Below are positions 17,567-24,241 of a stretch of DNA of 33,170 bases, in pieces. Each line of letters begins with the position of its first letter. Position 1 is the first letter of the stretch. The notes beneath the pieces were generated by a model. It searched no databases and was not told where the DNA came from. It saw only the letters and a program-made list of their open reading frames with translations. The DNA comes from Paenarthrobacter sp. Z7-10 (lineage in GTDB: Bacteria > Actinomycetota > Actinomycetes > Actinomycetales > Micrococcaceae): assembly GCF_026932795.1 (NCBI RefSeq), contig NZ_JADPVH010000046.1, positions 1-33,170 on the forward strand, written 5' to 3'. Made by a program: the position numbers and the translations under genes.

Positions 17567-18049
17567 TTAGGAAGCAAGAACCTCGTCGAGTACGGTCGCT
17601 GCCTTCTCTTCGTCGGTCTTTTCCGCCAGAGCCAATTCCGAGATCAGAATCTGACGCGCCTTGGCCAGCATCCGCTTTTCCCCGGCCGAAAGGCCGCGGT
17701 CGTGGTCGCGGCGCCACAGGTCACGAACAACCTCGGCCACCTTGATGACATCGCCGGAGGCGAGCTTTTCAAGGTTTGCCTTGTAGCGGCGGGACCAGTT
17801 GGTGGGCTCCTCCGTGAACTCCGCCCTGAGAACCTCAAAGACGTGCTCCAAGCCTTCTTTTCCTACGACATCGCGGACCCCAACCAGGTCCACGTTTTCT
17901 GCTGGCACCTCGATGGTCAGGTCACCCTGAGCCACCTTCAGCTTGAGGTACATCTTCTCCTCACCCTTGACGGTGCGCATTTTGATCTCTTCGATCTTTG
18001 CCGCACCGTGGTGGGGGTAAACAACTGTCTCGCCGACCTCAAAAACCAT
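17567..18049 (-). CDS. carD: CarD-family RNA polymerase-binding transcription regulator
   Basis: CarD binds the RNA polymerase beta subunit and the upstream edge of the open complex to stabilise rRNA and housekeeping promoters. The 160-aa product has the N-terminal RNAP-interaction (Tudor-like) domain (about residues 1-65) and a helical DNA-binding domain; Trp85 in [17 protein letters not shown] matches the wedge tryptophan of mycobacterial CarD. The ATG at 18049 has GGGAG seven nt upstream; the frame extends to 18217, but that part is not family-like. The gene is divergent from a lipoprotein gene, as carD is from lpqE in M. tuberculosis, and is followed by a strong terminator. Confidence 0.96.
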   Translation of the reverse strand: MVFEVGETVVYPHHGAAKIEEIKMRTVKGEEKMYLKLKVAQGDLTIEVPAENVDLVGVRDVVGKEGLEHVFEVLRAEFTEEPTNWSRRYKANLEKLASGDVIKVAEVVRDLWRRDHDRGLSAGEKRMLAKARQILISELALAEKTDEEKAATVLDEVLAS

Positions 18050-18074
18050 GTGAATTCTCCCTTTCCCGACTTCC

Positions 18075-18083
18075 AGTTTACCA
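18075..18083 (-). promoter_or_regulatory. Extended -10 of a possible carD promoter
   Basis: TGGTAAACT on the minus strand fits an extended -10 (TGnTAnnnT). It would give a short leader of about 20 nt containing the carD ribosome binding site. Confidence 0.35.
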
Positions 18084-18266
18084 CGATTCAAGGCCTCCTC
18101 CGTTGCGTTGCCGCAGGTCAGGCCCCGCTCCCCGGCTCGAACGAAGCACTGGATCCGGGCAAAAAAGTCTTGACGAAATGGCAAAAGAGTGCAGTCACTT
18201 TCAGAGTTGCGATGCACCGTTGTCCGAGGCCGACCCTGCGGCGCGGCCGACCGACCAAATTCCCGA

Positions 18267-18272
18267 TAGGAT
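18267..18272 (+). promoter_or_regulatory. -10-like hexamer before the LpqE-like gene
   Basis: TAGGAT, about 40 nt upstream of the GTG at 18314; no good -35. The gene itself has AGGAG (18301-18305), so it would have a normal leader. Confidence 0.28.
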
Positions 18273-18313
18273 ACGAATGGATCTTGTTGCCGTTTCTTTG
18301 AGGAGTTTCAGAC

Positions 18314-18853
18314 GTGAGAATTGCTGCGAGCAATCGGGTGTCCAACCGTGCACAGCGCATAAGCCTGATCGCGGCGCTGGGGCTGGGCATACTTTCAGTC
18401 ACGGGCTGCAGCTACGTTAATCCCCAGACCACCAAAGTCCCGTACTCCGCTTCCGATGGCGTCCGCACGGATCTCGGCGGTCTTGAATTGCGCAATTTGA
18501 TCATTGTGTCCAGCGGCGTCGACAAGCCAGGCCGGGTCCTGGGCGCGGTTTTCAACACATCCAACCAGGACGCCACCCTCCGCATCACAGGCTCCGGCGG
18601 GTCGCAGACAGAGGTCATGGTGAAGGCGAACGAGCGCTATTACCTGACCAAGGACGCCAATGCCGCGATCCTGAACAGCGTCAATGCTATTCCCGGCGCA
18701 ATGGAGACGGTTAAACTGAGCGAAAGTGGCGGCACCGGCTCGAAGACCAACGAAGTCAAGGTCCCCGTATTGGACGGAACCCTGCAGGAGTATCGGCAGT
18801 ACGTCCCATCGCCGTCGGCCGTAGCCACGTCTTCTGCTTCGGCCAGCAAATAG
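18314..18853 (+). CDS. LpqE-like lipoprotein
   Basis: A 179-aa secreted lipoprotein of unknown function. It has a basic N-terminus, a hydrophobic stretch (about residues 17-29) and a lipobox ending at Cys32 (LSVTGC), so it should be diacylated and anchored outside the membrane. The rest is a beta-rich domain (GLELRNLIIVSSG, GRVLGAVFNTSNQ) and a Ser/Ala-rich tail. The GTG at 18314 has AGGAG eight nt upstream. Its position, divergent from carD, is that of lpqE in M. tuberculosis, and the domain pattern is similar, but sequence identity could not be tested. It ends 4 nt before the convergent regX3 stop. Confidence 0.85.
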   Translation: MRIAASNRVSNRAQRISLIAALGLGILSVTGCSYVNPQTTKVPYSASDGVRTDLGGLELRNLIIVSSGVDKPGRVLGAVFNTSNQDATLRITGSGGSQTEVMVKANERYYLTKDANAAILNSVNAIPGAMETVKLSESGGTGSKTNEVKVPVLDGTLQEYRQYVPSPSAVATSSASASK

Positions 18854-18857
18854 CCGG

Positions 18858-19550
18858 CTAAGCCTGAAGCTGCGGCTCGAATTTGTAGCCCAAACCGCGG
18901 ACAGTCATTAGATACCGCGGATTGGCCGGATCAGGCTCAATCTTGCTGCGCAGCCGCTTGACGTGCACATCCAGCGTTTTGGTGTCCCCCACGTAGTCGG
19001 AGCCCCAGACCCGCTCGATCAGCTGCCCGCGGGTGAGTACCCGACCCGAATTACGCAGCAGCATTTCGAGCAGCTCAAATTCCTTAAGCGGCAGCGATAT
19101 CTGCGCGCCATTCACGCTTGCCACATGACGCTCAACGTCCATCCGGACGGGACCGGCCTGGATGGTCGCCGCCACCAACACCTCGGGTTCGCCCTGTCGG
19201 CGCAGCACCGCGCGCACACGCGCCACCAGCTCGCGGGATGAATACGGCTTGGTGACGTAGTCGTCGGCTCCCAGTTCCAACCCGACCACCTTGTCAATCT
19301 CGGAATCCTTCGCGGTGAGCATAATCACCGGGACGCTGGAGCGCTGGCGCAACTGGCGGCACACCTCAGTACCGGACAGGCCCGGCAACTGGAGGTCCAG
19401 CAGCACCAGATCCGCGCCGGAACGGTCAAAGGCAACAAGCGCATCGGGACCGTTGTCCGCCACCTCGACTTCGAAGCCCTCCTTAGCCAGCAGGTAGGAC
19501 AGCGGATCGCTGAAGGATTCTTCATCCTCGACAATCAGGATTCTGCTCAA
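18858..19550 (-). CDS. regX3: Two-component response regulator RegX3-like (OmpR/PhoB family)
   Basis: DNA-binding response regulator of the phosphate-responsive SenX3-RegX3 pair. The 230-aa product has a receiver domain with phospho-acceptor Asp52 (LVLLDLQLPG) and Lys in VTKPYSSREL, then a winged-helix output domain (about residues 130-227, with DVHVKRLRSKIE and VRGLGYKFE). The start is a TTG at 19550: GAGGAG lies seven nt upstream, and the codon overlaps the senX3 stop as TTGA, so translation is coupled. The longer upstream frame reads through senX3 in another phase. It is probably autoregulated through the PHO-box-like repeats between senX3 and phoU (inference). Its stop is 4 nt from that of the LpqE-like gene. 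Confidence 0.94.
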   Translation of the reverse strand: MSRILIVEDEESFSDPLSYLLAKEGFEVEVADNGPDALVAFDRSGADLVLLDLQLPGLSGTEVCRQLRQRSSVPVIMLTAKDSEIDKVVGLELGADDYVTKPYSSRELVARVRAVLRRQGEPEVLVAATIQAGPVRMDVERHVASVNGAQISLPLKEFELLEMLLRNSGRVLTRGQLIERVWGSDYVGDTKTLDVHVKRLRSKIEPDPANPRYLMTVRGLGYKFEPQLQA

Positions 19551-20884
19551 TCGGTGGCTCCTCGTTCGGGGGCGCCGGAGTCCGGTGCCGCAGATGTTCC
19601 GTGCTGGTTTGTGGAAGGCCTTGACCTTGGGGATGTACGGTGCAGCCCTTCGGCAGGGGTGGCCAAAGGGCTGGCCGCCCGGCCCTTCCGAGGTGCTGCC
19701 GGGGGGGCCGACGCGGCCGGAGGTTCCCGCCGCAGAACCGGGCTGACGTCGTCGTCGGCGGCCCCTTCCATCTCCGGCAGCCGAACTGTGAACGTCGATC
19801 CCTGCCCCGGTCGGGACCACACCGTGACCTCGCCGCCATGGTTGGCCACCACGTGCCGAACGATACTCAGCCCCAAGCCGGTGCCGCCGGTATGCCGTGA
19901 TCGGGCAGCGTCGACGCGGTAGAACCGCTCGAATACCCGTTCCTGGTCCTCCTCCGTCATGCCATCGCCCTGATCCGAGATGGAGACGCTGATCAGCCCA
20001 CCGGCCGCGCGCAGCCCGATGCCCACCTGGGTGTCCGCTGGAGAATAACGCACCGCATTGTCGATCAGGTTGCGGAAGGCTGTGACCAGCAGGTCCGGGT
20101 CGCCGTAGACGCGTCGGCTCACGGTCCCGTTGACCAGAAGGCTGATGTTTTTGTTTTCCGCAGGCAACCGCGAGCGATCCACCGCGTCGGCCAAAACGAT
20201 GTTCAGGTCAACCGGCTGTCCCTGTTGGACGATGTCCGCCCCCTGCAATCTGGACAGTTCAATAATGTCCTGCACCAGGGCCGCAAGCCGCGCCGATTCC
20301 TTGTGCATCCGCTGCGCAAAGCGGCGGACCGCCTCCTCATCGTCGGCCGAGACCTCCAAGGCCTCGGCCAGCAGTGATATGGCGCCCACGGGGGTCTTCA
20401 GCTCGTGCGAAACGTTGGCGACGAAGTCATTGCGGATGGCCTCGGTGCGGGTGATCTCGGTGCGGTCATCGGCCAGCAGCAGAATGTACTCCTCGCCCAA
20501 CGGCGCCACCCGGACCTGCACCACCAGGGTTCCCCGCCCGAGCGGCCCGCGCGCCAGCTCCAAATCGCGTTCCTCGATAACACCGTCCCTGCGGACCTTG
20601 GCGGTCATCGCCAGCAGTTCCTGGTGGACGACGGTGTGGCCCCGGACCAGGCCGAAAGCATACGCGGCGGGACTGGCGCGGACGACGCCGTCGATCGCGT
20701 CCACCACCACGAAGGCCCGGCCGACGACGGAGAGCACCTCCGCGGAACCCTCCGGCAGGGTAGGTTCGACGACGTCGACGACCTCCTTGCGCTGGCGCTC
20801 ACTGAGATTGAACGCGAGCATACCGAAAACGCCCAGCACAAGGCCGATCAGTCCGGACATGACTCCGATGAGCAGGGGGTCCAC
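19547..20884 (-). CDS. senX3: Sensor histidine kinase SenX3-like
   Basis: Membrane histidine kinase that phosphorylates RegX3 in response to phosphate status, with PhoU as negative partner. The 445-aa product has an N-terminal membrane segment (about residues 4-26), a PAS-like region (about 45-145), the phospho-accepting His160 (NVSHELKTP), and an ATPase domain with N box (NLIDNAVRYS), G1 (DQGDGM), F (ERFYRVD) and G2 (GTGLGLSIV). After about residue 372 it carries a Pro/Ala/Ser-rich tail of about 70 residues. The GTG at 20884 lacks a Shine-Dalgarno; TAAGCT lies six nt before it. It is followed by regX3 with a 4-nt overlap and is divergent from phoU. Confidence 0.95.
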   Translation of the reverse strand: MDPLLIGVMSGLIGLVLGVFGMLAFNLSERQRKEVVDVVEPTLPEGSAEVLSVVGRAFVVVDAIDGVVRASPAAYAFGLVRGHTVVHQELLAMTAKVRRDGVIEERDLELARGPLGRGTLVVQVRVAPLGEEYILLLADDRTEITRTEAIRNDFVANVSHELKTPVGAISLLAEALEVSADDEEAVRRFAQRMHKESARLAALVQDIIELSRLQGADIVQQGQPVDLNIVLADAVDRSRLPAENKNISLLVNGTVSRRVYGDPDLLVTAFRNLIDNAVRYSPADTQVGIGLRAAGGLISVSISDQGDGMTEEDQERVFERFYRVDAARSRHTGGTGLGLSIVRHVVANHGGEVTVWSRPGQGSTFTVRLPEMEGAADDDVSPVLRREPPAASAPPAAPRKGRAASPLATPAEGLHRTSPRSRPSTNQHGTSAAPDSGAPERGATD

Positions 20885-20890
20885 ACTCTC

Positions 20891-20896
20891 AGCTTA
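20891..20896 (-). promoter_or_regulatory. -10-like hexamer six nt before senX3
   Basis: TAAGCT on the minus strand ends six nt before the GTG at 20884. The PHO-box-like array lies about 50 nt further upstream, a position suited to activation or repression. Confidence 0.42.
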
Positions 20897-20943
20897 TTCG
20901 TCCTGTACTCCCGGAAGGGCCGTTCGGGCGGGCACCTCGGACA

Positions 20944-20987
20944 GTTCAGCCAACGTTCACCCAAAGGAGCCTCAGCGTTCACCGACT
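20944..20987. promoter_or_regulatory. PHO-box-like array (11-bp phased GTTCACC repeats)
   Basis: Heptamers GTTCAGC (20944), GTTCACC (20955) and GTTCACC (20977) are in register at 11-bp steps; the unit expected at 20966 is degenerate. This is the arrangement of the direct-repeat units bound by PhoP/RegX3-type regulators in actinobacteria. It lies between divergent senX3 and phoU. Confidence 0.65.
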
Positions 20988-21161
20988 GGTGCCATGCTGA
21001 TCGTGGAGCTGCGGGCTGCAGAGCTGCGGCGTCGGACTGCCGCTGTGGGATGCGGTGCCGTAACTTCAGCGCCGCCACCTCAGCGCGTTACCTCAGCGCC
21101 GTCACGTGCCGAACAGGTAACCCCAGCCAAACCCAGCGAACCCAAGCGAAAGGACGTCCCA

Positions 21162-21824
21162 GTGCGCAAGGTTTTCCAAGCGGAGCTTCACCAGGTAGGC
21201 GCGGAACTCATTGACATTTCCACACTCGTGGTGGAGGCGATCGATAAATCCACCCGGGCCTTCCAAAATGCGGACGTGGAACTTGCGCAGGACGTCATTG
21301 CCGCCGATGCCCGGATCGACTTCCTCCAGAACGGCTTGGACGAGCGGGCCATCGACATTCTGGCGCGGCAGGGGCCCGTGGCCAGCGACCTGCGAATGAT
21401 CGTCGGTGCCTTGCGGATGAGCGCTTCGCTGGAACGGATGGGCGATCTGGCCCGACACGTGGCACAGCTGGCGCGGCTCCGCTATCCGGCCACGGTGATT
21501 CCCGAAACGCTGACCGATACCTTCAATGAGCTGGCCACCCTGGACATCGGGATAGCCCAAAAGGTCACGGACCTGCTGGAAACCCGGGAGCTCACTCTCG
21601 TCACGGACATTCAGTTCGCCAACGCACGGATCAACGAACTCCACCGCAGCGTTTTCGCCGCCATCGCAGCCCCCTCGTGGCAGCAGAGTCCGGCCACCAC
21701 CGTGGACGTGACGCTGGCCAGCCGCTACTTCGAGCGCTTCGGTGACCACGGAGTTTCGGTGGCGCGCAAGGTGTCCTATTTGGTGACTGGGCAGTGGCAT
21801 CCGGAGGGCTTCGACAACGACTGA
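21162..21824 (+). CDS. phoU: Phosphate signalling regulator PhoU
   Basis: Cytoplasmic helical protein that links the phosphate transporter to the sensor kinase and keeps it inactive when phosphate is sufficient. The 220-aa product is the normal length and contains two PhoU helical-bundle repeats, with GPVASDLRMIVGALRMSASLERMGD in the first and ASRYFERFGDHGVSVARKVSYLVTG in the second; the E/D residues of ERMGD and ERFGD are the usual metal ligands. The GTG at 21162 has AAAGGA seven nt upstream. A much longer frame reaching back to 20130 is the antisense of senX3 and is rejected. The gene is divergent from senX3 across a 277-nt region holding the PHO-box-like array. Confidence 0.95.
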   Translation: MRKVFQAELHQVGAELIDISTLVVEAIDKSTRAFQNADVELAQDVIAADARIDFLQNGLDERAIDILARQGPVASDLRMIVGALRMSASLERMGDLARHVAQLARLRYPATVIPETLTDTFNELATLDIGIAQKVTDLLETRELTLVTDIQFANARINELHRSVFAAIAAPSWQQSPATTVDVTLASRYFERFGDHGVSVARKVSYLVTGQWHPEGFDND

Positions 21825-21851
21825 GCGGTCGGCGTCCGTCTCAGGCCTGGA

Positions 21852-21878
21852 ACGCGCACCAACCGCTCACTCGATGAA
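21852..21878 (+). repeat. 27-bp intergenic repeat, copy A
   Basis: acgcgcaccaaccgctcact followed by cgatgaa; matches copy B (22690-22716) at 25 of 27 positions in the same orientation. The two copies bracket gpmA. Its accgctc part can also pair with gagcggt at the phoU stop (21823-21829). Confidence 0.85.
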
Positions 21879-21887
21879 AATTCGAGT
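21869..21887 (+). terminator. Possible terminator of phoU (and 3' end of gpmA)
   Basis: Six-bp stem actcga/tcgagt (21869-21874, 21882-21887), seven-nt loop, followed within four nt by TTTTT on the plus strand. It overlaps the repeat copy A and abuts the gpmA stop. Confidence 0.45.
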
Positions 21888-22634
21888 CTACTTTTTGCCT
21901 TGGTTTGCCACGGCCTTGATCGACGCGGCGGCCGCATCCGGATCCAGGTAGATTCCGCCCCGGTGTACCGGCCTGAGGTCCTCATCCAGCTCGTACAGCA
22001 GCGGGATGCCGGTGGGAATGTTCAGCGCGGCTATGTCCGCATCCGAGATGCCGTCCAGATGCTTCACCAGCGCCCGCAGTGAATTACCGTGTGCTGTGAC
22101 CAGCACGGTTTTACCGGCTTTCAGGTCGGCACTGATTTCCGCTTCCCAGTACGGCAACAGCCGTTCAAGCACATCTTTGAGGCACTCGGTCCGCGGAATA
22201 GCGTCGCCAAGATCGGCATAGCGCGGGTCCCCCACCTGGGAGAACTTGCTGTCATCAGGCAGCGGCGGCGGCGGAGTATCGTAGCTTCGGCGCCAGGTCA
22301 TGAACTGCTCCTCGCCGAACTCTGCCAGCGTCTGGGCCTTGTCCTTGCCCTGCAGCGCGCCGTAATGACGCTCATTGAGCCGCCAGCTTCTTTTGACGTC
22401 GATCCAGCCACGGTCCGCCTCCGCCAACGCCAGATTGGCGGTATTGACGGCCCGTTTCTGTCGGGAGGTGTAGAGAATGTCCGGCAGCAGGTCATGTTCC
22501 ACCAGCAGCTCCCCGCCCCGCACCGCTTCGGTGCGGCCCTGCTCATTCAGATCCACGTCCACCCAGCCGGTGAACAGGTTTTTCGCGTTCCATTCACTGT
22601 GGCCATGGCGCAAGAGAATCAATTTGTAGGTCAT
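21888..22634 (-). CDS. gpmA: 2,3-bisphosphoglycerate-dependent phosphoglycerate mutase
   Basis: Glycolytic and gluconeogenic enzyme that interconverts 3- and 2-phosphoglycerate through a phosphohistidine. The 248-aa product has the RHG signature with catalytic His10 ([10 protein letters not shown]), the acid/base Glu88 ([14 protein letters not shown]) and the second active-site His in [11 protein letters not shown]. The ATG at 22634 follows a TAGGAT hexamer that ends six nt upstream; the AGGA inside it could also serve as a weak ribosome binding site. It sits beside phoU-senX3-regX3, as gpm1 sits beside senX3 in M. tuberculosis. It is bracketed by a direct 27-bp intergenic repeat. Confidence 0.96.
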   Translation of the reverse strand: MTYKLILLRHGHSEWNAKNLFTGWVDVDLNEQGRTEAVRGGELLVEHDLLPDILYTSRQKRAVNTANLALAEADRGWIDVKRSWRLNERHYGALQGKDKAQTLAEFGEEQFMTWRRSYDTPPPPLPDDSKFSQVGDPRYADLGDAIPRTECLKDVLERLLPYWEAEISADLKAGKTVLVTAHGNSLRALVKHLDGISDADIAALNIPTGIPLLYELDEDLRPVHRGGIYLDPDAAAASIKAVANQGKK

Positions 22635-22640
22635 CTTTTC

Positions 22641-22646
22641 ATCCTA
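22641..22646 (-). promoter_or_regulatory. -10-like hexamer six nt before gpmA
   Basis: TAGGAT on the minus strand ends six nt before the ATG at 22634; no clear -35. Confidence 0.4.
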
Positions 22647-22689
22647 GCGAAATCGAGTGCGCAGTTCGTGCTCGATTCAGCCCGGTGAG

Positions 22690-22716
22690 ACGCGCACCAA
22701 TTGCTCACTCGATGAA
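22690..22716 (+). repeat. 27-bp intergenic repeat, copy B
   Basis: Second copy of the element at 21852-21878, two mismatches, same orientation. It runs directly into the 61-bp tandem repeat. Together with preceding bases it forms a ggtg...cacc dyad (22684-22698). Confidence 0.85.
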
Positions 22717-22855
22717 GGGGCGGAGGATGACGGTGGTCGGAGTGCGGGGTTCGGGTGCGCGTTCAGGGGGCGGGATCGGGGCGGAGGATGACGGTGGTCG
22801 GAGTGCGGGGTTCGGGTGCGCGTTCAGGGGGCGGGATCGGGGCGGAGGATGACGG
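22717..22855. repeat. 61-bp tandem repeat, 2.3 copies
   Basis: Units 22717-22777 and 22778-22838 are identical over 61 bp; a third starts at 22839 and diverges after 17 bp. The unit is very G-rich on the plus strand and contains ggtgcgcgttc (22754-22764), the reverse complement of the core of the 27-bp repeat. The stretch 22635-22913 holds no gene other than these repeats. Confidence 0.95.
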
Positions 22856-22913
22856 GGGCGGCTGGGGATGCCGGTAGGCCGGGGTGGTGGTCGAGAGAGC
22901 TAGACGGGTCAGC

Positions 22914-23748
22914 GTGACCCGGGGAAAGCTCATCGGCAACATCACCCGCGGCACCACGAATCCCAACAGGCTGCGCCGGTTTGACCGCTGGCTGGCAGGA
23001 CCGCAGGGCTGGCGGTTGCGCGGCGCCGCAGCCCCCACCGTGGTGGATCTGGGCTTTGGAGCATCGCCAACCACCGCCGTCGAACTTTATGCCCGGCTGC
23101 GGGCGCTCCGTGCCGACGTTCGGGTGGCGGGCATCGAAATCGATCCGGCGCGGTGCGCGCGGCCAAGTCGCTGGAGTACGACGGGCTGAGTTTCATTTGG
23201 GGGGATTCGAGATCCCGCTTCCGACGCGGCCGGTGGTGGTGCGCGCCTTCAATGTGCTGCGCCAGTATGCGGAGTCGGACGTTGCAGCGGTCTGGGCCAC
23301 AGTACGTGCCCGGCTGGCCCCGGATGGCATATTCGTCGACGGGACCTGCGATGAAATTGGCCGGGTCAGCAGTTGGGTGACGCTCGACGGCGGCGGTCCA
23401 CTGTCGCTGACCATTTCCTTGCGCTTTGGTGCCGTAACGCGGCCCTCGGAAGTTGCCGAACGGCTGCCCAAGGTCCTGATTCACCGCAATGTCCCGGGCG
23501 AAAAGATCCACACCTTCCTGCAGGCCCTGGACCAGTCGTGGCTGCACACCGCACCGCTGGCCGGCTTCGGACATCGGCAGCGCTGGCTGGCCACCTGCCG
23601 GGGCATGCGGGCGGCGGGTTGGCCGGTGCAGGACGGTCCTGCGCGTTGGAGGCTGGGCGAAATCACTGTGGCGTGGTCCGCCGTCGCCCAGAATTCGCTG
23701 GCCGGCGACCGCGGTACAGCTGCAGCTGCAGCTGGAGCCGTCACCTGA
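22914..23748 (+). pseudogene. Broken class I SAM-dependent methyltransferase-like gene (two frameshifts)
   Basis: Three overlapping frames together make one methyltransferase-like protein of about 278 residues. The first part, to about 23155, has TRGTTNPNRLRRFDRWL and the SAM-binding motif I VVDLGFGASPTTAVEL, then GIEIDPAR. The reading must move to the next frame for RAAKSLEYDGLSF (23153-23195), then again for GGFEIPLPTRPVVVRAFNVLRQY to the stop at 23748. Each step is a one-base loss: one within gcggtgcgcgcgg (about 23150-23162), one near the six-G run at about 23200-23206. No stops interrupt the rest, so decay is recent, or the two indels are sequencing errors in GC-rich DNA. The start could be the GTG at 22914 or 22884. 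Substrate unknown. The 146 nt after it show no gene. Confidence 0.75.
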
Positions 23749-23894
23749 TTACGGCGAACAACCGCCATGGCCGCGCCGCGCTCTCATCGCCACGGCCGGC
23801 CCCCGCCCGAACCACCGCGGGCAACATACCACGCCCGAACCAACACGCCCCAGCTGCCGAGCCCGAAGTACCGCCCCCAGCTACCGCGCCAGAG

Positions 23895-24224
23895 TTACCA
23901 AGGGCCGTACGGGCCCTGGCTGCGGTTGCCGCCGCGGCGGGCGTCCTGGAGCGCAGGCCGGACATCGGCAAGGAAAACCGACGACGCCGTCACAGCCGCC
24001 AGCTCAAAGAGCAGGAAGAAGCTCATTTGTGGACTCAGCACGAACAACACCCCCACCACCGTGGCGGCCACCGTGACCAGGGTCCAGAAGTTCTTGGTCT
24101 TCTTGGACGCGCGCTCAAAATCCGCACCCTTGGTCCGCAGGCAGTCGAACAGCGCCCATACCTGCAGCCCGAGCGCCATCAGGCCCAACAGGAGAAGCAG
24201 CCATTGAGTAATTAGATACGTCAC
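23895..24224 (-). CDS. DUF2516 family membrane protein
   Basis: A 109-aa membrane protein of unknown function found in actinobacteria. Three hydrophobic segments are visible (about residues 5-24, 46-64 and 68-86) with LFDCLRTKGADFERASKKTKNFW between the first two and the conserved LADVRPAL after the third; the tail ends GPYGPW. The GTG at 24224 has no Shine-Dalgarno, but TAGGCT ends six nt before it, inside the 17-nt gap to the upstream PLP-enzyme gene. The two genes may be co-transcribed as well. No role can be assigned from context. Confidence 0.85.
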   Translation of the reverse strand: MTYLITQWLLLLLGLMALGLQVWALFDCLRTKGADFERASKKTKNFWTLVTVAATVVGVLFVLSPQMSFFLLFELAAVTASSVFLADVRPALQDARRGGNRSQGPYGPW

Positions 24225-24230
24225 CGGTTC

Positions 24231-24236
24231 AGCCTA
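24231..24236 (-). promoter_or_regulatory. -10-like hexamer six nt before the DUF2516 gene
   Basis: TAGGCT on the minus strand ends six nt before the GTG at 24224; no convincing -35. Confidence 0.35.
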
Positions 24237-24241
24237 ACTGG

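Noticed and set aside
20130-21161. N-terminal 344-codon extension of phoU
   Set aside because: Antisense of senX3; PhoU is complete from the GTG at 21162, which has a good ribosome binding site.
22717-22855. CRISPR-like array
   Set aside because: Units are contiguous 61-bp copies without unique spacers, and no cas genes are near.
22763-23074. 103-codon minus-strand frame over the 61-bp repeat
   Set aside because: Its sequence is simply the repeat translated; no start signal or similarity.
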